The notes beneath the pieces are model-generated. The model was not told where the DNA came from and made no database searches. It saw only the letters and a list, made by a program, of their open reading frames with translations. Both the position numbers and the translations under genes were made by a program. A DNA stretch of 9,504 nt from Betaproteobacteria bacterium (GTDB taxonomy: Bacteria; Pseudomonadota; Gammaproteobacteria; Burkholderiales; Eutrophovitaceae): contig QXZO01000102.1 in the NCBI GenBank assembly GCA_009886305.1, forward strand, positions 1 to 9,504. The letters are read 5' to 3'. Shown one piece after another: positions 1 through 6,051 of this stretch (positions within the stretch are counted from its first letter, which is position 1; each line of letters starts with the position of its first letter).

Positions 1-902
1 CTGGTGGCGGTAAGTCAACATTGGTGTTGGAAACACTCTGGAAATCACTAGCGCGGCGTTTGCATAAAGCCCGTGAAATGCCAGCACCACATAAAACGAT
101 CATGGGTGCCGAATATCTGGATAAGGTTGTTGATATCGATCAGTCTCCTATCGGCCGGACACCTCGCTCAAATCCGGCAACATATACTGGTGCCTTTACT
201 CCTATCCGAGAATGGTTTGCCGGTCTGCCTGAATCTAAAGCGCGTGGTTATGCCCCCGGGCGCTTCTCTTTCAATGTCAAAGGTGGCCGTTGTGAAGCAT
301 GCCAGGGCGATGGACTTATCAAGATCGAGATGCATTTCCTGCCTGATGTTTATGTCACTTGTGATACCTGCAAAGGCCGAAGATATAACCGTGAAACTCT
401 TGAAATAATATGGCGTAACAAATCTATAGCTGATGTTCTTGAGATGACAGTTGAAGAAGGTGTGGAATATTTTAAGGCTGTGCCCGCTATTCGTGAAAAG
501 CTGGAAACCATGTTACGTGTGGGGCTTGGTTATGTCCGTATCGGCCAACAAGCCACCACCTTGTCAGGTGGTGAAGCGCAACGAGTGAAATTAGCCAGCG
601 AATTATCTAAACGAAATACAGGAAACACGCTATACGTTCTGGACGAACCCACAACAGGTCTACATTTCAGCGATATTTCCTGGCTATTAAAAATCCTTAT
701 AAAGTTAAGAGATCAAGGCAATTCAATTGTAGTAATCGAGCACAACCTCGATGTTATTAGACGAGCGGACTGGATAGTCGACTTAGGCCCGGAAGGCGGC
801 AGCCGTGGAGGAGTCATTGTTGGGGAAGGGACACCAGATCAAATAGCTAAAATAAAGAATAGCTATACCGGTCAATTTTTGAAGCAGATTTTAGATATTT
901 AA
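1..902 (+). CDS. uvrA: UvrABC system protein A (UvrA), C-terminal part, 5' truncated by window
   Basis: UvrA is the DNA-damage sensor of nucleotide excision repair: a dimeric ABC ATPase that loads UvrB at lesions in the cytoplasm. The first full codon in frame is at nt 3. It reads straight into the second Walker A (GGGKST, nt 3-20), so the TTG at nt 21 is not a real start and about two thirds of the ~940-residue family length is missing. Visible parts in order: UvrA-typical DQSPIGRTPRSNPATYTG stretch; zinc module with Cys pairs at nt 291/300 and 360/369 (CxxC...CxxC); ABC signature LSGGEAQRVKL (nt 561-593); Walker B YVLDEP (nt 633-650); H-loop IEHNLD with His at nt 741. All second-ATPase residues are present, so this part looks functional. 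Residues such as AFTPIREWFAGLP, VTCDTCKG and IGQQATTLSGG resemble alphaproteobacterial UvrA, unlike the beta-like genes opposite. It ends in TAA, 7 nt before the shared terminator. Confidence 0.97.
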   Translation, partial: GGGKSTLVLETLWKSLARRLHKAREMPAPHKTIMGAEYLDKVVDIDQSPIGRTPRSNPATYTGAFTPIREWFAGLPESKARGYAPGRFSFNVKGGRCEACQGDGLIKIEMHFLPDVYVTCDTCKGRRYNRETLEIIWRNKSIADVLEMTVEEGVEYFKAVPAIREKLETMLRVGLGYVRIGQQATTLSGGEAQRVKLASELSKRNTGNTLYVLDEPTTGLHFSDISWLLKILIKLRDQGNSIVVIEHNLDVIRRADWIVDLGPEGGSRGGVIVGEGTPDQIAKIKNSYTGQFLKQILDI

Positions 903-909
903 ATATCCC

Positions 910-971
910 GTGTTCATAGGACATAAAAAAACCAGCATCATTGTGCTGGTTTTTTTATGTCCTATGAACAC
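910..971. terminator. Bidirectional intrinsic terminator inside a perfect 28-bp inverted repeat
   Basis: Arms 910-937 and 944-971 are exact reverse complements (28 of 28) around a 6-nt loop (TCATTG, 938-943). The core is CCAGCA/TGCTGG flanked by A7 (925-931) and T7 (950-956). On either strand this gives a GC hairpin followed by seven U, a classic Rho-independent terminator serving uvrA (+) and rplQ (-). The outer 15 nt of each arm (910-924, 957-971) lie beyond what termination needs. The repeat sits exactly 7 nt from each flanking stop codon and fills nearly the whole 76-bp convergent gap. The termination role is inferred from structure; the repeat itself is read directly. Confidence 0.93.
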
Positions 972-978
972 TCTCTAC

Positions 979-1377
979 TCACTCCTCTGAAGGCTCCTCA
1001 CCACTTGAAACAACCTCTTCAGGACGATCCATCAACTCCACCAAGGCCATTGGTGCATTATCACCATGTCGGAAACCGTATTTAAGAATCCTCAGGTAAC
1101 CCCCGTTTCTAGCAGCATAGCGAGGCCCTAACTCATCAAAAAGTTTCACAACGATATCTCTATCACGTAACCGGGAAAACGCCAGGCGACGATTCGCCAC
1201 CGAGGCCTTCTTTCCCAAAGTAATGATGGGCTCAGCGACACGTCGCAACTCCTTCGCCTTGGGAAGGGTAGTTTTTATCACCTCGTGACGCAATAACGAG
1301 TTAGTCATATTACGAAACATCGCCGCCCGATGGGACGAGGTGCGATTTAGTTTCCGTAGTCCAAGCCTATGTCGCAT
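979..1377 (-). CDS. rplQ: 50S ribosomal protein L17 (bL17)
   Basis: L17 is a large-subunit protein near the peptide exit tunnel and is the last gene of the alpha operon. The 132-residue product has the family start MRHRLGLRKLNRTSSHR, the LLRHEVIKTTLPKAKELRR block (28-46) and the C-terminal NGGYLRILKYGFRHGDNAPMA core (91-111). The ITLGKK...ANRRLAF stretch (52-67) and the overall form are what I associate with Betaproteobacteria. A short acidic tail (about 119-132) follows the core. The ATG at 1377 is preceded by a strong purine-rich site (AAGGAAGG), and the gap from rpoA is 42 bp. Transcription should end at the 910-971 terminator. Confidence 0.98.
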   Translation of the reverse strand: MRHRLGLRKLNRTSSHRAAMFRNMTNSLLRHEVIKTTLPKAKELRRVAEPIITLGKKASVANRRLAFSRLRDRDIVVKLFDELGPRYAARNGGYLRILKYGFRHGDNAPMALVELMDRPEEVVSSGEEPSEE

Positions 1378-1419
1378 TGGTGTTTCCTTCCTTTGTTAAC
1401 TAATCCCGATAGAAAAAGC

Positions 1420-2397
1420 TTAGGCGCTCTCTGAGAGAGACTCCGGCCAACTATCGACTTTCATGCCAAGAGACAGTCCTCTTGACGCAAGAACATCTTT
1501 TATTTCGTTAAGTGATTTACGACCAAGATTTGGTGTCTTCAACAACTCGGTCTCGGTGCGCTGAATAAGATCACCAATATAATAAATACTCTCTGCTTTC
1601 AGGCAATTTGCTGAGCGCACTGTTAACTCTAGGTCATCAACAGGGCGTAACAGCGCTGGATCTACATCTGGCTTCTGAGGAGCACTTTCCTCCTCCACAG
1701 TACCCTGTAGATCAGCGAAACTAGAAAGTTGATCCATAAGAATTCGAGCTGCGAATCTAACTGACTCTTCCGGATCCACAGATCCGTTAGTCTCAATATC
1801 GATAACTAACTTGTCCAGGTCTGTGCGTTGTTCAACTCGAGCGCTCTCAACAGCGTAACTCACCTTAGTAACCGGACTAAACGTCGCGTCTAATAAAAGA
1901 CTTCCAATCACACGGTTCTCATCTTCCTCACCCATACGGACATTGGCAGGCACGTATCCACGTCCACCCTGAACCTTTATTTCCATACTGATTTTACCTC
2001 CAGGAGCCAAGTGAGCTATCACATGTTCCGGGTTGATAATATCAACGTCATGACTTGCCTCTATATCTGCAGCGGTCACTGCGCCCTCACCCTCTTTTGA
2101 TAGAGTTAAGGTAATTTCATCTCGGTTATGCAATCTGAGCACCATACCTTTTAGATTCAACAAAATGTCAACGACATCCTCTTGAACACCATCTAAGGTT
2201 GAATACTCATGCAGCACGCCGTCAATCTTTACCTCTGTGGGAGCGAACCCCGGCAGAGAAGACAAAAGAATACGTCGTAGCGCATTTCCCAATGTATGAC
2301 CAAACCCTCGTTCAAACGGCTCCATGATCACTTTAGCTTGACCCGGTGCAGTTAATCTTACATCTATAATTTTTGGCTTTAGAAAGCTATTTAGCAT
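1420..2397 (-). CDS. rpoA: DNA-directed RNA polymerase subunit alpha (RpoA)
   Basis: RpoA dimerises to start RNA polymerase assembly, and its C-terminal domain contacts UP elements and activators. The 325-residue length is normal. The N-terminal domain (about 1-235) includes EPFERGFGHTLGNALRR (26-42), the dimerisation region with the paired arginines at 41-42. A flexible, acidic linker (about 233-250) leads to the C-terminal domain (about 251-315). That domain carries VRSANCLKAE (260-269), whose Arg261 matches E. coli Arg265, the key DNA-contact residue, and TPNLGRKSLNEIK (288-300). The C-terminal block is strongly beta-like in my reading. The start at 2397 has AAGGG 8 nt upstream. A 71-bp gap with two hairpins separates it from rpsD, so it may be uncoupled from the upstream ribosomal genes. 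Confidence 0.99.
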   Translation of the reverse strand: MLNSFLKPKIIDVRLTAPGQAKVIMEPFERGFGHTLGNALRRILLSSLPGFAPTEVKIDGVLHEYSTLDGVQEDVVDILLNLKGMVLRLHNRDEITLTLSKEGEGAVTAADIEASHDVDIINPEHVIAHLAPGGKISMEIKVQGGRGYVPANVRMGEEDENRVIGSLLLDATFSPVTKVSYAVESARVEQRTDLDKLVIDIETNGSVDPEESVRFAARILMDQLSSFADLQGTVEEESAPQKPDVDPALLRPVDDLELTVRSANCLKAESIYYIGDLIQRTETELLKTPNLGRKSLNEIKDVLASRGLSLGMKVDSWPESLSESA

Positions 2398-2400
2398 CTA

Positions 2401-2425
2401 TTCGACCCTTTTCAAAAGTTTCGAA
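2401..2425 (-). promoter_or_regulatory. Possible hairpin over the rpoA ribosome-binding site
   Basis: Outer arms TTCGA and TCGAA (2421-2425 and 2401-2405) enclose an inner dyad CTTTT/AAAAG. The rpoA Shine-Dalgarno (AAGGG, 8 nt before the ATG at 2397) lies inside this element, so folding could partly hide it. The structure is AT-rich and likely weak. The inverted symmetry is seen directly; any regulatory effect is inference. Confidence 0.4.
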
Positions 2426-2455
2426 AAATAAATTCGTGGAACAAATTCGTCCCAC
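2422..2455 (-). terminator. Candidate attenuator or weak intrinsic terminator between rpsD and rpoA
   Basis: On the transcribed strand, GTGGGACG-AATT-TGTTCCAC (2455 down to 2436) pairs over 8 positions, six Watson-Crick and two G-U, with a 4-nt loop. It is followed by a T-rich tract (GAATTTATTTTTCG, 2435-2422). The shape is that of an intrinsic terminator, but the U-run is interrupted, so partial termination is more likely than a full stop. It lies just downstream of rpsD and could lower expression of rpoA and rplQ relative to rpsM-rpsK-rpsD, unless a promoter lies within the gap. Confidence 0.5.
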
Positions 2456-2468
2456 ACTTAGTTCAAAA

Positions 2469-3095
2469 TTACTTCGAGTACAACTCGACTACTAGTGACT
2501 CATTAATAGTCGAAGATAAATCTGCCCTTTGAGGAACAGATTTGAAGGTTCCTTTGAGTCCCTTAACATCAACCTCTACCCAGTCAGGGAAACCCCGGCC
2601 CTCAGCAGCCTCCAGAGCAGCCTTAACCCTTAGATGGCTTTTTGCCCTCTCTGCAATTTCAATAATGTCGCCTGGCTTAACCATGTAAGACGGGATATTA
2701 ACTCGCCTTCCATTAACCATTACTCCGTTGTGCCGCACCACCTGACGAGCCTCAGTTCGCGACGAGCCAAATCCCATTCTCAGCGCCACCGAATCGAGCC
2801 TACTCTCTAGGTCTTGAAGGAGTGTCTCACCCGTGACACCTTTTCTACGCGCAGCTTCCTTATAAGTCTTCCGGAACTGTCTCTCGAGCACCCCGTATAT
2901 TCGGCGTATCTTTTGTTTTTCGCGTAGCTGGCGTCCAAATTCAGACATACGGCTACCCTTTTGTCCGTGCTGTCCCGGAGGATATGCTCTACGCTCGATG
3001 GCGCACTTATCGGTATAACACTTATCCCCTTTCAAGAACAACTTCTCGCCTTCTCTACGGCATTGACGGCATTTCGGGTCTGTATTTCTAGCCAT
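2469..3095 (-). CDS. rpsD: 30S ribosomal protein S4 (uS4), zinc-binding (C+) form
   Basis: S4 binds 16S rRNA early in 30S assembly; in E. coli it is also the autogenous repressor of the alpha operon. The 208-residue product is full length. The N-terminal part carries four cysteines, C9-x2-C12 and C26-x4-C31, the zinc-binding C+ form, unlike E. coli S4, which lacks this set. The S4 RNA-binding domain lies at about 98-160 (SRLDSVALRMGFG..., NGRRVNIPSY), and the end is the usual VVELYSK. The ATG at 3095 has GGAG 9 nt upstream, next to the rpsK stop (13-bp gap). An out-of-frame ATG at 3102 opens a 4-codon reading frame across the true start. Confidence 0.99.
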   Translation of the reverse strand: MARNTDPKCRQCRREGEKLFLKGDKCYTDKCAIERRAYPPGQHGQKGSRMSEFGRQLREKQKIRRIYGVLERQFRKTYKEAARRKGVTGETLLQDLESRLDSVALRMGFGSSRTEARQVVRHNGVMVNGRRVNIPSYMVKPGDIIEIAERAKSHLRVKAALEAAEGRGFPDWVEVDVKGLKGTFKSVPQRADLSSTINESLVVELYSK

Positions 3096-3108
3096 AATTC
3101 ATAGCTCC

Positions 3109-3498
3109 TTAGATTCTGCGTCGTTTTGGTGGACGACATCCATTATGTGGCACCGGGGTGACGTCTGAAATGCTGGTAATCTTGAACCCCACAGAGTTCA
3201 AGGCACGAACCGAAGACTCTCTTCCTGGACCAGGACCTTTGATGCGCACCTCAATATTCTTCACACCACACTCTTGGGCCATCTTACCGGCCGCTTCAGC
3301 CGCAACCTGAGCAGCAAAAGGAGTGCTTTTTCTGGAACCCTTAAAACCATTAGCACCAGAAGTAGACCATGCCAAAGCGTTACCCTGACGGTCGGTGATC
3401 ATTATGATCGTATTATTAAAAGACGCGTGTATATGTGCTATTCCTTCCGCAACATTTTTCTTTACTTTCTTGCGTGCTCTTGGTGTATTTTTTGCCAT
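3109..3498 (-). CDS. rpsK: 30S ribosomal protein S11 (uS11)
   Basis: S11 sits on the 30S platform near the mRNA exit and helps shape the E site. The 129-residue product has the family hallmarks: HIHASFNNTIIMITD (22-36), WSTSGANGFKGSRKSTPFAA (44-63), KGPGPGR (87-93) and the conserved end DVTPVPHNGCRPPKRRR (112-128). Length and start match the family. The ribosome-binding site is modest (GGATGG, about 9 nt from the ATG). The gap from rpsM is 57 bp and holds an inverted repeat; the following rpsD is 13 bp away. Confidence 0.99.
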   Translation of the reverse strand: MAKNTPRARKKVKKNVAEGIAHIHASFNNTIIMITDRQGNALAWSTSGANGFKGSRKSTPFAAQVAAEAAGKMAQECGVKNIEVRIKGPGPGRESSVRALNSVGFKITSISDVTPVPHNGCRPPKRRRI

Positions 3499-3524
3499 AC
3501 TAAGTATCCATCCAGTTTAAGTAA

Positions 3525-3549
3525 TTGGTCTTGTCCATTGGACTACCAA
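3525..3549 (-). promoter_or_regulatory. Inverted repeat in the rpsM-rpsK gap
   Basis: Nested symmetry: outer TTGGT/ACCAA (5 bp) around inner GTCC-AAT-GGAC (4 bp, 3-nt loop), with a small asymmetric internal loop. It lies between the rpsM stop and the rpsK ribosome-binding site and is not followed by a U-run, so it is not an intrinsic terminator. It might be an RNA-processing or protein-binding hairpin, or chance. Confidence 0.3.
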
Positions 3550-3555
3550 ATTCGT

Positions 3556-3912
3556 CTATCTCCTAATAGCTCGTTTAGCGCCTTTCCGTGTACGGGCATT
3601 ATTCTTTGTATTCTGCCCCCGAACAGGTAAACCTTTTCGATGGCGTGTGCCACGGTAAGCTCCGAGGTCCATCAAACGCTTAATATTCATCGACACTTCT
3701 CGTCTAAGGTCTCCCTCAACAATAAATGTACCAATTTGCTCTCTCAGCTTTTCCATCTCGTCCCCGGACAAGTCCTTCACTTTAACCGAGGGTTCAATCC
3801 CAGCTTTAGAGCAGACCTCAAAGGCTCGGGTTCTCCCTAAACCATATATAGAGGTCAAAGCCACCCATGTGTGTTTTTGATCCGGTATGTTTACGCCAGC
3901 TATACGAGCCAT
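3556..3912 (-). CDS. rpsM: 30S ribosomal protein S13 (uS13)
   Basis: S13 lies in the 30S head and contacts P-site tRNA and the 50S subunit through bridges B1a/B1b. The 118 residues match the family: MARIAGVNIPDQKHTWVALTSIYG start, the helix-turn-helix-like SIYGLGRTRA (21-30), and a basic C-terminal tail (about 88-118) beginning GTRHRKGLPVRGQNT, which reaches the tRNA. It is the first gene of the alpha operon as classically defined. The gap from rpmJ is 35 bp. The ribosome-binding site (AAGAG, 8 nt upstream) is weaker than those of most neighbours, as expected for a point of translational control, but I cannot show S4 regulation from sequence. Confidence 0.99.
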   Translation of the reverse strand: MARIAGVNIPDQKHTWVALTSIYGLGRTRAFEVCSKAGIEPSVKVKDLSGDEMEKLREQIGTFIVEGDLRREVSMNIKRLMDLGAYRGTRHRKGLPVRGQNTKNNARTRKGAKRAIRR

Positions 3913-3947
3913 AATTTATCTCTTTTTAAATTCATCAATGGATATTC

Positions 3948-4061
3948 TTAACCTTGACGCTGTTTATGTCTGGGTTCTTTACATATCACCCGAACAACAT
4001 TATTACGCCGGATGATCTTACAATTCCGGCACAGCTTTTTTACAGATGCTTTAACTTTCAT
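3948..4061 (-). CDS. rpmJ: 50S ribosomal protein L36 (bL36), zinc-ribbon (C+) form
   Basis: This small gene encodes 37 residues (MKVKASVKKLCRNCKIIRRN, then ending HKQRQG). L36 is a tiny zinc-ribbon protein that stabilises 23S rRNA in the 50S subunit. Its metal ligands are complete: C11-x2-C14, C27 and H32. Start choice is firm: AAGGAG overlaps the secY stop codon and lies 7 nt before the ATG at 4061, so translation is probably coupled to secY (11-bp gap). The position between secY and rpsM is the canonical one. Confidence 0.98.
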   Translation of the reverse strand: MKVKASVKKLCRNCKIIRRNNVVRVICKEPRHKQRQG

Positions 4062-4068
4062 AATCTTT

Positions 4069-4074
4069 CTCCTT
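4069..4074 (-). promoter_or_regulatory. rpmJ Shine-Dalgarno overlapping the secY stop
   Basis: AAGGAG is shared with the last two bases of the secY TAA codon and lies 7 nt before the rpmJ ATG. It fixes the rpmJ start and suggests re-initiation by ribosomes finishing secY. Confidence 0.9.
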
Positions 4075-5398
4075 AACGCGAGGGGACTGTCCCGCCCTTG
4101 AAGTTTGTCTTTTTAAGAAGACTCTCGTATTGATTTGACATTGCGTACGCTTGTACCTGCTGCATAAAGTCCATCGTAACCACAACAATAATTAACAAAC
4201 TAGTTCCACCAAAGTAAAACGGCACATTCCAGTTCACGATCATCAACTCAGGTATCAAACAAACGATAGTGATGTAGATTGCCCCAACTAACGTCAGGCG
4301 AGTAACAATTCGTTCGATGTATTTGGTCGTTTGATCACCAGGACGAATTCCGGGTACAAACGCTCCACTTTTTTTCAGATTATCAGCGGTCTCACGAGGA
4401 TTAAATACCAAAGCTGTATAAAAAAAGCAGAAAAATATAATCGCCATTGCATAGACGACCATATAAAGTACCTGTCCAGGGTGCAATAGGCCGCCGATGT
4501 CTCGTAACCAATACAAACTTTCATTTGTACCAAGGAATTCAGCAAGGGTCGCGGGGAAGAGAATAATACTCGACGCAAAGATAGGAGGAATCACCCCAGC
4601 CATATTTAGCTTGAGCGGCAAATGTGAACTTTGCCCACCATATACCTTGTTACCAACCTGCCTTTTCGCATAGTTAACCAGTATTTTACGTTGACCACGT
4701 TCCACGAAAACAACGACACCGGTAATAACTATGACACCTATAAATATTAGCAACACTAATGGTATTGAGAACGAGCCTGTTCGCACTAACTCAAGAGTGC
4801 CTCCAACCGCACTAGGCAAACCCGCCGCGATCCCAGCAAAAATGATAAGAGAAATACCATTACCGATACCACGTTCCGTAATCTGCTCGCCCAGCCACAT
4901 CAAAAACATAGTTCCGGTTACTAATGTAACAACTGTGGTGAATCTAAACGCCAATCCTGGATCAAGCACTAAATTTGCTTGAGACTCTAACGCCACTGAA
5001 ATACCTATGGCTTGAAACGTTGCGAGTGCCACGGTCCCATAACGCGTATATTTTGTTATTTTTTTACGACCGGACTCACCTTCTTTTTTCAACTGCTCGA
5101 AGTGTGGAACCACCACCGTCATCAACTGCATAATAATTGAAGCTGAAATATAAGGCATGATGCCGAGCGCAAAAATAGTAAATCTCTGTAAGGCGCCACC
5201 GGAGAACATATTAAACATTCCCAAAATACCACCTTGCTGTGCCTTGAAAAGCTCTTCCAACTGAACTGGATCGATACCCGGCACAGGCACATGTGCGCCA
5301 AGTCGGTAAACAACTAGAGCGAGCAACAAGAAAAGTAAGCGAGCTTTCAAATCACCATACTTACTCATTCCAGGGCCTTTATTTGATCCGACTGCCAA
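4073..5398 (-). CDS. secY: Preprotein translocase channel subunit SecY
   Basis: SecY is the inner-membrane channel of the SecYEG translocon, partnering SecA for export and ribosomes for membrane insertion. The 441 residues hold ten hydrophobic segments, near 21-39, 73-95, 121-138, 152-172, 181-200, 212-232, 266-288, 308-332, 366-388 and 394-415. Family landmarks are HVPVPGID (36-43), the plug-region sequence after it, ITERGIGNG (173-181), ERGQRKI (233-239) before the cytosolic loop, and MDFMQQVQAY (409-418). The first codon is TTG at 5398 with GAGG 9 nt upstream, inside the end of rplO (4-bp gap). An in-frame ATG at 5368 (residue 11) with AAAGG 7 nt upstream is a real alternative. I prefer the TTG because the family usually has 10-20 residues before the KYGDLK block. 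Confidence 0.98.
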   Translation of the reverse strand: MAVGSNKGPGMSKYGDLKARLLFLLLALVVYRLGAHVPVPGIDPVQLEELFKAQQGGILGMFNMFSGGALQRFTIFALGIMPYISASIIMQLMTVVVPHFEQLKKEGESGRKKITKYTRYGTVALATFQAIGISVALESQANLVLDPGLAFRFTTVVTLVTGTMFLMWLGEQITERGIGNGISLIIFAGIAAGLPSAVGGTLELVRTGSFSIPLVLLIFIGVIVITGVVVFVERGQRKILVNYAKRQVGNKVYGGQSSHLPLKLNMAGVIPPIFASSIILFPATLAEFLGTNESLYWLRDIGGLLHPGQVLYMVVYAMAIIFFCFFYTALVFNPRETADNLKKSGAFVPGIRPGDQTTKYIERIVTRLTLVGAIYITIVCLIPELMIVNWNVPFYFGGTSLLIIVVVTMDFMQQVQAYAMSNQYESLLKKTNFKGGTVPSR

Positions 5399-5402
5399 TT
5401 CC

Positions 5403-5843
5403 CTAATCCTCTATCTTTCCACCGGCGGCCTCAATAGCAAGACGCGCCCCTTTTGAGACACGAATTCCCTTCAACTGCGGCTTTGTACCTTCAGTTAACA
5501 CTCCAGAAAGAAACACCTTAGCCGCGCTCACAAAATGCGGCACTATCTGCGCAGACTTGAGTGCGTCGAGATCAATCACCTCAGCATCAACCTTATTCAA
5601 TTCATCCAACCTTACTTCTCGAGTATCACCCTCAGTCATCGACCGGAAGCCACGCTTAGGAAGTCGCCTAGCCATGGGCATCTGCCCACCCTCAAAGCCG
5701 ACTTTGTGGTATCCACCTGAACGTGAATGTTGTCCCTTGTGGCCTCGACCGGCCGTCTTACCTTTTCCGCTACCTACCCCGCGACCAACTCGCATCTTAT
5801 TTTTCTTCGACCCATCAGCTGGGCTAATGTCATTCAGTCTCAT
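5403..5843 (-). CDS. rplO: 50S ribosomal protein L15 (uL15)
   Basis: L15 is a late-assembly 50S protein that threads a long basic arm through 23S rRNA. The 146-residue product has the usual glycine- and lysine-rich N-terminal extension (about 17-55: RVGRGVGSGKGKTAGRGHKG, then GFEGGQMP), the LPKRGF motif (61-66) and a globular C-terminal domain ending EAAGGKIED. The ATG at 5843 lies 4 bp after the rpmD stop; its GAGGGT site is formed by the last rpmD codons. secY follows after 4 bp, so L15 and SecY are probably translated together. Confidence 0.99.
   Translation of the reverse strand: MRLNDISPADGSKKNKMRVGRGVGSGKGKTAGRGHKGQHSRSGGYHKVGFEGGQMPMARRLPKRGFRSMTEGDTREVRLDELNKVDAEVIDLDALKSAQIVPHFVSAAKVFLSGVLTEGTKPQLKGIRVSKGARLAIEAAGGKIED
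5407..5411 (-). promoter_or_regulatory. Ribosome-binding site for the secY TTG start
   Basis: GAGGA lies in the last rplO codons, 9 nt before TTG at 5398. The competing site, AAAGG at 5376-5380, serves the internal ATG at 5368. Both are well spaced, so sequence alone does not settle the start. Confidence 0.6.
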
Positions 5844-5847
5844 TTAC

Positions 5848-6048
5848 TTAACCCTCAACTTTCACAAGGTAGTCAACTTTTGAAATCATCCCTCGGACAG
5901 CCGGTGTGTCCTCAAGAGTGACGGAGTGCCTTATTCGCCGAAGACCCAATCCCAAAACAGTCGCCCGATGGGATTTTTTAGTGCCAATAACACTTTTTAC
6001 GAGCGTTACCGTAACCGTCTTAGATGTCTGATTCGTTGCTGTACTCAT
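5848..6048 (-). CDS. rpmD: 50S ribosomal protein L30 (uL30)
   Basis: L30 is a small 50S protein bound to 23S rRNA. The 66-residue product has the core TVTVTLVKSVIGTKKSHRAT (11-30), then LGLGLRRIRHSV (32-43) and the closing SKVDYLVKV. It is a few residues longer than common L30 (about 59-61) because of a Ser/Thr/Asn-rich head (MSTATNQTSK). The ATG at 6048 lies 3 bp after the rpsE stop, with GGAG 7 nt upstream within the end of rpsE. No other ATG upstream of the core would fit better. Confidence 0.98.
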   Translation of the reverse strand: MSTATNQTSKTVTVTLVKSVIGTKKSHRATVLGLGLRRIRHSVTLEDTPAVRGMISKVDYLVKVEG

Positions 6049-6051
6049 GAC

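Noticed and set aside
21..23. TTG as the start of uvrA
   Set aside because: The frame continues upstream into a Walker A motif; the gene is cut by the window edge.
3274..3630. 118-codon + strand open frame across the rpsK start and rpsM end
   Set aside because: Antisense to two certain ribosomal genes, with no family resemblance.
3913..3947. S4-binding alpha-operon leader of the E. coli type before rpsM
   Set aside because: Only 35 nt separate rpmJ and rpsM, and I cannot see the E. coli pseudoknot by eye; a covariance-model search would be decisive.
5557..5883. 108-codon + strand open frame
   Set aside because: Antisense to rplO and the end of rpmD; a shadow frame.
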